The notes below the pieces were generated by a model. The model was given only the letters and a program-made list of their open reading frames with translations, was not told where the DNA came from and made no database searches. This document shows positions 60,667 to 64,000 of a stretch of 64,000 nucleotides of DNA, in pieces. This DNA is from Alcanivorax sp. DP30. GTDB taxonomy: Bacteria; Pseudomonadota; Gammaproteobacteria; Pseudomonadales; Alcanivoracaceae. The DNA is taken from NCBI RefSeq assembly GCF_009882945.1, contig NZ_WTUY01000005.1:537863-601862 (forward strand). Reading direction: 5' to 3'. Every line of letters begins with the position of its first letter. Position 1 is the first letter of the stretch. The translations under genes and the position numbers were made by a program.

Positions 60667-61509
60667 TCAGGAAGGTGGCAGGCTTTCCTGTTGCAGGTGC
60701 ACCAGCATCCGCTTGGCATTGAGCGCGTCCCGGATCCTGTCGGCCACCCGGTGGGCCTTGTGTTGATCCGTGTCTGTAAGCAGGATGCCGAAGTGGTTGT
60801 TACCAAGGTGTGCCACGCTATCCTGATCCCGCAGCAATGCAGCAAGCGAATCTGCAATCGCCAGACTGTCCGCCGATTCGGAGGCCTGCAGATACATGAC
60901 AGAGGATTCCATGCCGAGGTCGCGGCAATTTTTCTGTTCCTGCTGGTAGATGTCCTGCCATCCCTCTGCGCCGGGTAAACCGGTATCGTCACAGCGATCA
61001 GGATGTTCGATGAACGTGGTCAGGCGTTGTTGCTGGGCTTCACGCAGGGCGTGTTCAAGGGTGTAGCTGATCAGCGCGGCGTCATGTTCCAGATCGGCAA
61101 GTTGATCCTGCAATGTGGCCGGCTGGGCATTAGGATCCAGTGCGCACAATGTGCCAAAAAACTGGTCTCGGGAGTCGACCAGCGGCATTCCTACGTAGGC
61201 ACCAACGGCAAGATCATCATTGATTTGTGCTGAATGGTAGATGGGGTTTTTAGTGGTGTCTGTCACGATACGGGGCGCACCCTGTTCCACCATGCGGATA
61301 CAGTAACTGCGCTCCCATTCGATACGATCCCCCTGTTCCAGGCCGTAATGCCGATCGGAGACTCGCAGTAGCCACATGGCGTTGTCTCTTACCCGGGTAA
61401 TCATCCACAGGGCCATTCCGTAGCGTTGCTGGAGGCGCTGGAGGTGCGCGTCCAGCAATGCCTGGCTGGAGCGATAGCGAAGGGGTGGGTCAGAGCGGAG
61501 AACAGGCAT
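60667..61509 (-). CDS. GAF domain protein with degenerate GGDEF-like C-terminus
   Basis: 280 residues from ATG 61509; the start is uncertain (an upstream TTG at 61566 would add 19 residues, and neither has a clear ribosome-binding site). The GAF-type segment (about 25-160) includes YCIRMVEQGAPRIVTDTTKN and AYVGMPLVDSRDQFFGTLCA. The C-terminal part resembles a GGDEF domain, but its signature is GNNHF, so no cyclase activity is expected. It lies between the convergent kinase and the response regulator gene on the same strand. Confidence 0.7.
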   Translation of the reverse strand: MPVLRSDPPLRYRSSQALLDAHLQRLQQRYGMALWMITRVRDNAMWLLRVSDRHYGLEQGDRIEWERSYCIRMVEQGAPRIVTDTTKNPIYHSAQINDDLAVGAYVGMPLVDSRDQFFGTLCALDPNAQPATLQDQLADLEHDAALISYTLEHALREAQQQRLTTFIEHPDRCDDTGLPGAEGWQDIYQQEQKNCRDLGMESSVMYLQASESADSLAIADSLAALLRDQDSVAHLGNNHFGILLTDTDQHKAHRVADRIRDALNAKRMLVHLQQESLPPS

Positions 61510-61578
61510 AGAGAACAAGGGATGATGAGTTGCGTTATTGTCATCCCCAACAATATGCCAGTGCAAGGACGCTTTCTG

Positions 61579-62277
61579 TTAAGGGTTCGACGGTTCTGGT
61601 GATTGAATACAGAATCCGACGCCGGGTAACGTGTTGAGCAGGGCATTGGCAAAGGGTTTGTCGACCGCTTTGCGAAGATTGTAGAGATGGCTGCGCAAGG
61701 CATCAGAGTCGGGAACCAGATCTCCCCACAGCTCCTGCTCAAGTTGCTCGCGGCTGACAACCTTGGGGGATTCGCGCATCAGAATCCGCAGAATACGAAA
61801 GGCAGTAGGAGAAAGTTTCAGGGGCTGACCGGCGCGGCGAGCTTCCTGACGGGCAGGATCCAGTTCCAGATCGTCCACTTGAAGGGTGTTAGCGGTGACC
61901 TCTCGCCGCTGGCGTCGGATCTGGGCGTGCACCCGCGCTGCCAGTTCCGGCAGGGCAAACGGCTTGACGATGTAATCATCGCCACCATTTTTGAAGCCTT
62001 CCAGCTTGTCATCCAGCTGATCACGCGCAGTCATGAAAATGACCGGCATATCCAGGGTCAACTCTTCACGCAGAGAGCGGCAGAATTCAAATCCGCTTTC
62101 TCCCGGTAACATGACATCCAGCAGCATCAGATCATAGTGATGCTCTTTCACCAGTTCCCGCGCCAGATGCGTGTTGCCGGCGTAGTCTACGGTGGCGCCC
62201 TGTTGCTCCAGATATTCCAGCACCGTCTGGGCCAGTTGACGGTGATCTTCGACCAGCAAAATTGAGAGGTTGTCCAC
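61579..62277 (-). CDS. OmpR/PhoB-type response regulator
   Basis: 232 residues from GTG 62277, with AGGAGC nine bases upstream. The receiver has Asp10-Asp11 region LLVEDH, phospho-acceptor Asp54 in LLDVMLP and Lys103 in IVKPFALPE. The C-terminal winged helix contains LSPTAFRILRILMRESPKVV and ends LRKAVDKPFANALLNTLPG. It is probably the partner of the histidine kinase encoded at 59383-60642 by proximity. Targets unknown. Confidence 0.92.
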   Translation of the reverse strand: MDNLSILLVEDHRQLAQTVLEYLEQQGATVDYAGNTHLARELVKEHHYDLMLLDVMLPGESGFEFCRSLREELTLDMPVIFMTARDQLDDKLEGFKNGGDDYIVKPFALPELAARVHAQIRRQRREVTANTLQVDDLELDPARQEARRAGQPLKLSPTAFRILRILMRESPKVVSREQLEQELWGDLVPDSDALRSHLYNLRKAVDKPFANALLNTLPGVGFCIQSPEPSNP

Positions 62278-62414
62278 GGTGCTGCTCCTGTACAAATTTC
62301 CGGTTTTGTACAACCGAGATTGCCCTGACCATCGTCAACGGCGCGTCAACGTGCAGAAAGGTTAAGTGTCAGGCGGAATCAGGGTTATCGCAAGCTGGCC
62401 CGGATGAACCGCCT

Positions 62415-63407
62415 TCAGTCGTTCAATGTGCCGGTGCGGGCGAAGCGCTGTCGGTAGTGGCTGGGCGACAACCCGGTATGCCGCTTGAACAGCCGGGAAA
62501 AGCTGCTCACGTCCTGGTAGCCCACTTGTTCGGACAGTTTGGCCAGGTTTGATGAGCCGCGCTCCAGCATCTTGCGGGCGGCTTCAATTCGCACCCGCTG
62601 CAGGTACTGCAAGGGAGGTTCCCCAAGCGCACTGGTGAAGCGACGCTGAAGCTGGCGAGGGCTGATGTGCACCATTTCAGCCAGCTGCGTCAGCGAGGTG
62701 GCTTCATGAAAATGTTCGTGAATCCAGGCCTGCACGGTATGCACCTGGGCATCCTGGTGGTAGCTGTGTGCAGGCAGGCCGGCGTAGATACTTTGCAGGT
62801 CATTGCGCACATCAATCACAAAGGCCCTTGCCAGCTCCCGAGCCAGGTCGGGGCCGCAATAGCGTTCCACCAACAAAATGCTCAGATCTCGCCAGGCCGT
62901 ACCTCCTCCCGCGCAGAAGATATTGTCATCGCGAGTGATCAATTCTTTTTCGTTAAGTGCGACTTCGGGATAGCGGTGACGAAATTGCTGGCTGAAGCCC
63001 CAATGAGTCGTTGCGGTGCGCCCATCCAGTAGCCCGGCTTCGGCCAGCAGGAAGGCGCCAGTGCAATTACTGGCGAGATCTGCGCCATTGGCGTGCATCT
63101 GGCGCAGCCAGGGCAGCACATCCTTCTGTTGCTTGAGGACACTCTCAATCGGGGCGCCGATGGTTGGTACCACGACCAGATCCACTTTTTCGATCTGGTC
63201 GATGGAGGCGTCGACCGCAATCCGGATATTGGGCGTGCACCTGACCGGATTACCGTCGCGGGAAACGATTCGCACCCGAAACTGACGATTCAGCGGCTCG
63301 CCCTGGATGCGGTTCCAGGTGACACCGGTGAGGCCCAGTAAATCCACAATGCCGGTGAGAGCCGAGGCAAAGACGCCATCGTAGGCAAGAACAGCAACTT
63401 GATACAT
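62415..63407 (-). CDS. GlxA-type AraC-family regulator with DJ-1/PfpI domain
   Basis: 330 residues from ATG 63407; an in-frame ATG at 63425 is an alternative. The N-terminal DJ-1/PfpI-like domain (about 1-190, with ASNCTGAFLLAEAGLLDG around its nucleophilic-elbow Cys) is followed by an AraC DNA-binding domain (about 230-325; QLAEMVHISPRQLQRRF and QVGYQDVSSFSRLFKRHTG). Such regulators often activate an adjacent catabolic gene. It is divergent from an acyl-CoA dehydrogenase gene, so control of that gene is likely but inferred. Confidence 0.9.
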   Translation of the reverse strand: MYQVAVLAYDGVFASALTGIVDLLGLTGVTWNRIQGEPLNRQFRVRIVSRDGNPVRCTPNIRIAVDASIDQIEKVDLVVVPTIGAPIESVLKQQKDVLPWLRQMHANGADLASNCTGAFLLAEAGLLDGRTATTHWGFSQQFRHRYPEVALNEKELITRDDNIFCAGGGTAWRDLSILLVERYCGPDLARELARAFVIDVRNDLQSIYAGLPAHSYHQDAQVHTVQAWIHEHFHEATSLTQLAEMVHISPRQLQRRFTSALGEPPLQYLQRVRIEAARKMLERGSSNLAKLSEQVGYQDVSSFSRLFKRHTGLSPSHYRQRFARTGTLND

Positions 63408-63501
63408 ATTGACGCAATCAACCATAAATGAGTCATAGGCGACAATGCCAGAGACCCTTCCGTAATGGCAAGCTGATTGGAAAATAAAGTGGAGCCTTTC
63501 T

Positions 63502-64000
63502 GTGACCGTTACCATTCTTGATCGCCGGGATTTGCGTTTTCAGTTGTTTGACGTGCTGGATACTGACGCGTTGCTGAGCCGCCCGCGTTTTAGTGAGCAC
63601 AGCCGTGAAACCATAGAGGCGGCCCTGGATACCGCAGAAAAACTGGCTCACGAAAAATTTGCCAACCACAACACGCTTGCCGACAAGGATGAACCGGCTT
63701 TTGTCGACGGCAAGGTGGTCATGCGACCCGAGGTGCAGGAGGCTTTTGATGCCTACATTGAGGCCGGGTTTCTTGCGGCCAGAGCCAGCTTTGAAGAAGG
63801 CGGCATGCAGTTACCGGAAACAGCTGTGGCTGCCTGTACCGGCATGTTCACCTGCGTGAATCCCAGTTCCACGGTCTATCCTTTTCTGACCGGGGCGGCA
63901 GGCAACGTGATCCGCAACTTTGCCAGCGAGATGCTCAAGGAACAGTTCCTTGTGCCGATGATGGCTGGCCGTTTCACGGGCACCATGGCGCTCACAGAGC
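63502..64000 (+). CDS. Acyl-CoA dehydrogenase family protein, N-terminal part (3' end outside window)
   Basis: The frame from GTG 63502 (GGAG seven bases before it) is open to the window end, giving the first 166 residues. The stretch GFLAARASFEEGGMQLP, NPSSTVYPFLTGAAGNVI and MMAGRFTGTMALTE matches the N-terminal and middle domains of FadE-like acyl-CoA dehydrogenases that have a long N-terminal extension. It would oxidise acyl-CoA with FAD. The product is cut, so the chain-length class cannot be read. The divergent AraC regulator may control it. Confidence 0.87.
   Translation, partial: MTVTILDRRDLRFQLFDVLDTDALLSRPRFSEHSRETIEAALDTAEKLAHEKFANHNTLADKDEPAFVDGKVVMRPEVQEAFDAYIEAGFLAARASFEEGGMQLPETAVAACTGMFTCVNPSSTVYPFLTGAAGNVIRNFASEMLKEQFLVPMMAGRFTGTMALTE

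Overview
The window looks like a chromosomal segment of a marine-type gammaproteobacterium, most probably Alcanivorax or a close relative. This is an inference from gene content and order: purC next to an MBL-fold hydrolase, mltF divergent from purL, ypjD-ffh-rpsP-rimM-trmD-rplS, and xerD-dsbC-alaC-hom-thrC, which resemble Pseudomonas-type synteny. The DNA is moderately GC-rich with dense coding on both strands. No prophage, IS element, CRISPR array, rRNA gene or clear pseudogene was found. One tRNA gene (Val, anticodon GAC) is present.

Layout. 1-13.3 kb: purine synthesis (purC, purL), small envelope proteins, an HD phosphohydrolase, a GntR regulator, tRNA-Val, a DUF72 protein, the lytic transglycosylase MltF, and two tandem hot-dog thioesterases followed by a NIF3-like protein. 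13.5-22 kb: a Nudix gene and then the most distinctive part of the window, a complete curli (functional amyloid) locus. csgD-csgE-csgF-csgG lie on the plus strand and face, tail to tail, a minus-strand block of csgB, two very large CsgA-like curlins (399 and 472 aa, about 32 and 38 strand units), a fourth curlin-repeat protein and a CsgC/CsgH-type chaperone. 22.3-27.1 kb: NudL, gamma-carbonic anhydrase, DUF1289, patatin/RssA, CorB-type CBS transporter, YpjD. 27.3-31 kb: ffh and the rpsP-rimM-trmD-rplS translation operon. 31-38.7 kb: a diguanylate cyclase, XerD, a lipoprotein-type DsbC, and alanine/threonine biosynthesis (alaC, hom, thrC). 38.8-54.6 kb: mixed metabolism and envelope genes (serine beta-lactamase-fold protein, truncated hemoglobin, CoA transferase, TrmH, a large unknown secreted protein, a MucD/DegP protease, PurT, TadA, an OprF/OmpA-like porin). 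55-61.6 kb: a degenerate GGDEF protein, a lipid-modification-like cluster (chalcone-isomerase-like, SnoaL-like, DUF2878, DUF1295, CFA-type methyltransferase), a histidine kinase and a GAF/degenerate GGDEF protein. 61.6-64 kb: an OmpR-type response regulator, a GlxA-type AraC regulator and the start of an acyl-CoA dehydrogenase cut by the window end.

How the genes work together. The curli block contains every function of the known secretion pathway (master regulator, periplasmic adaptor, surface anchor, secretion pore, nucleator, major subunits, periplasmic inhibitor), so it is probably complete, but its architecture and subunit size differ from the enterobacterial model. Three GGDEF-family proteins, only one with an intact active-site signature, suggest c-di-GMP signalling that could feed into surface attachment; that link is inference. 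Intergenic regions carry several dispersed repeat families: REP-like palindromes, AT-rich repeats beside long perfect hairpins, and short tandem repeats.
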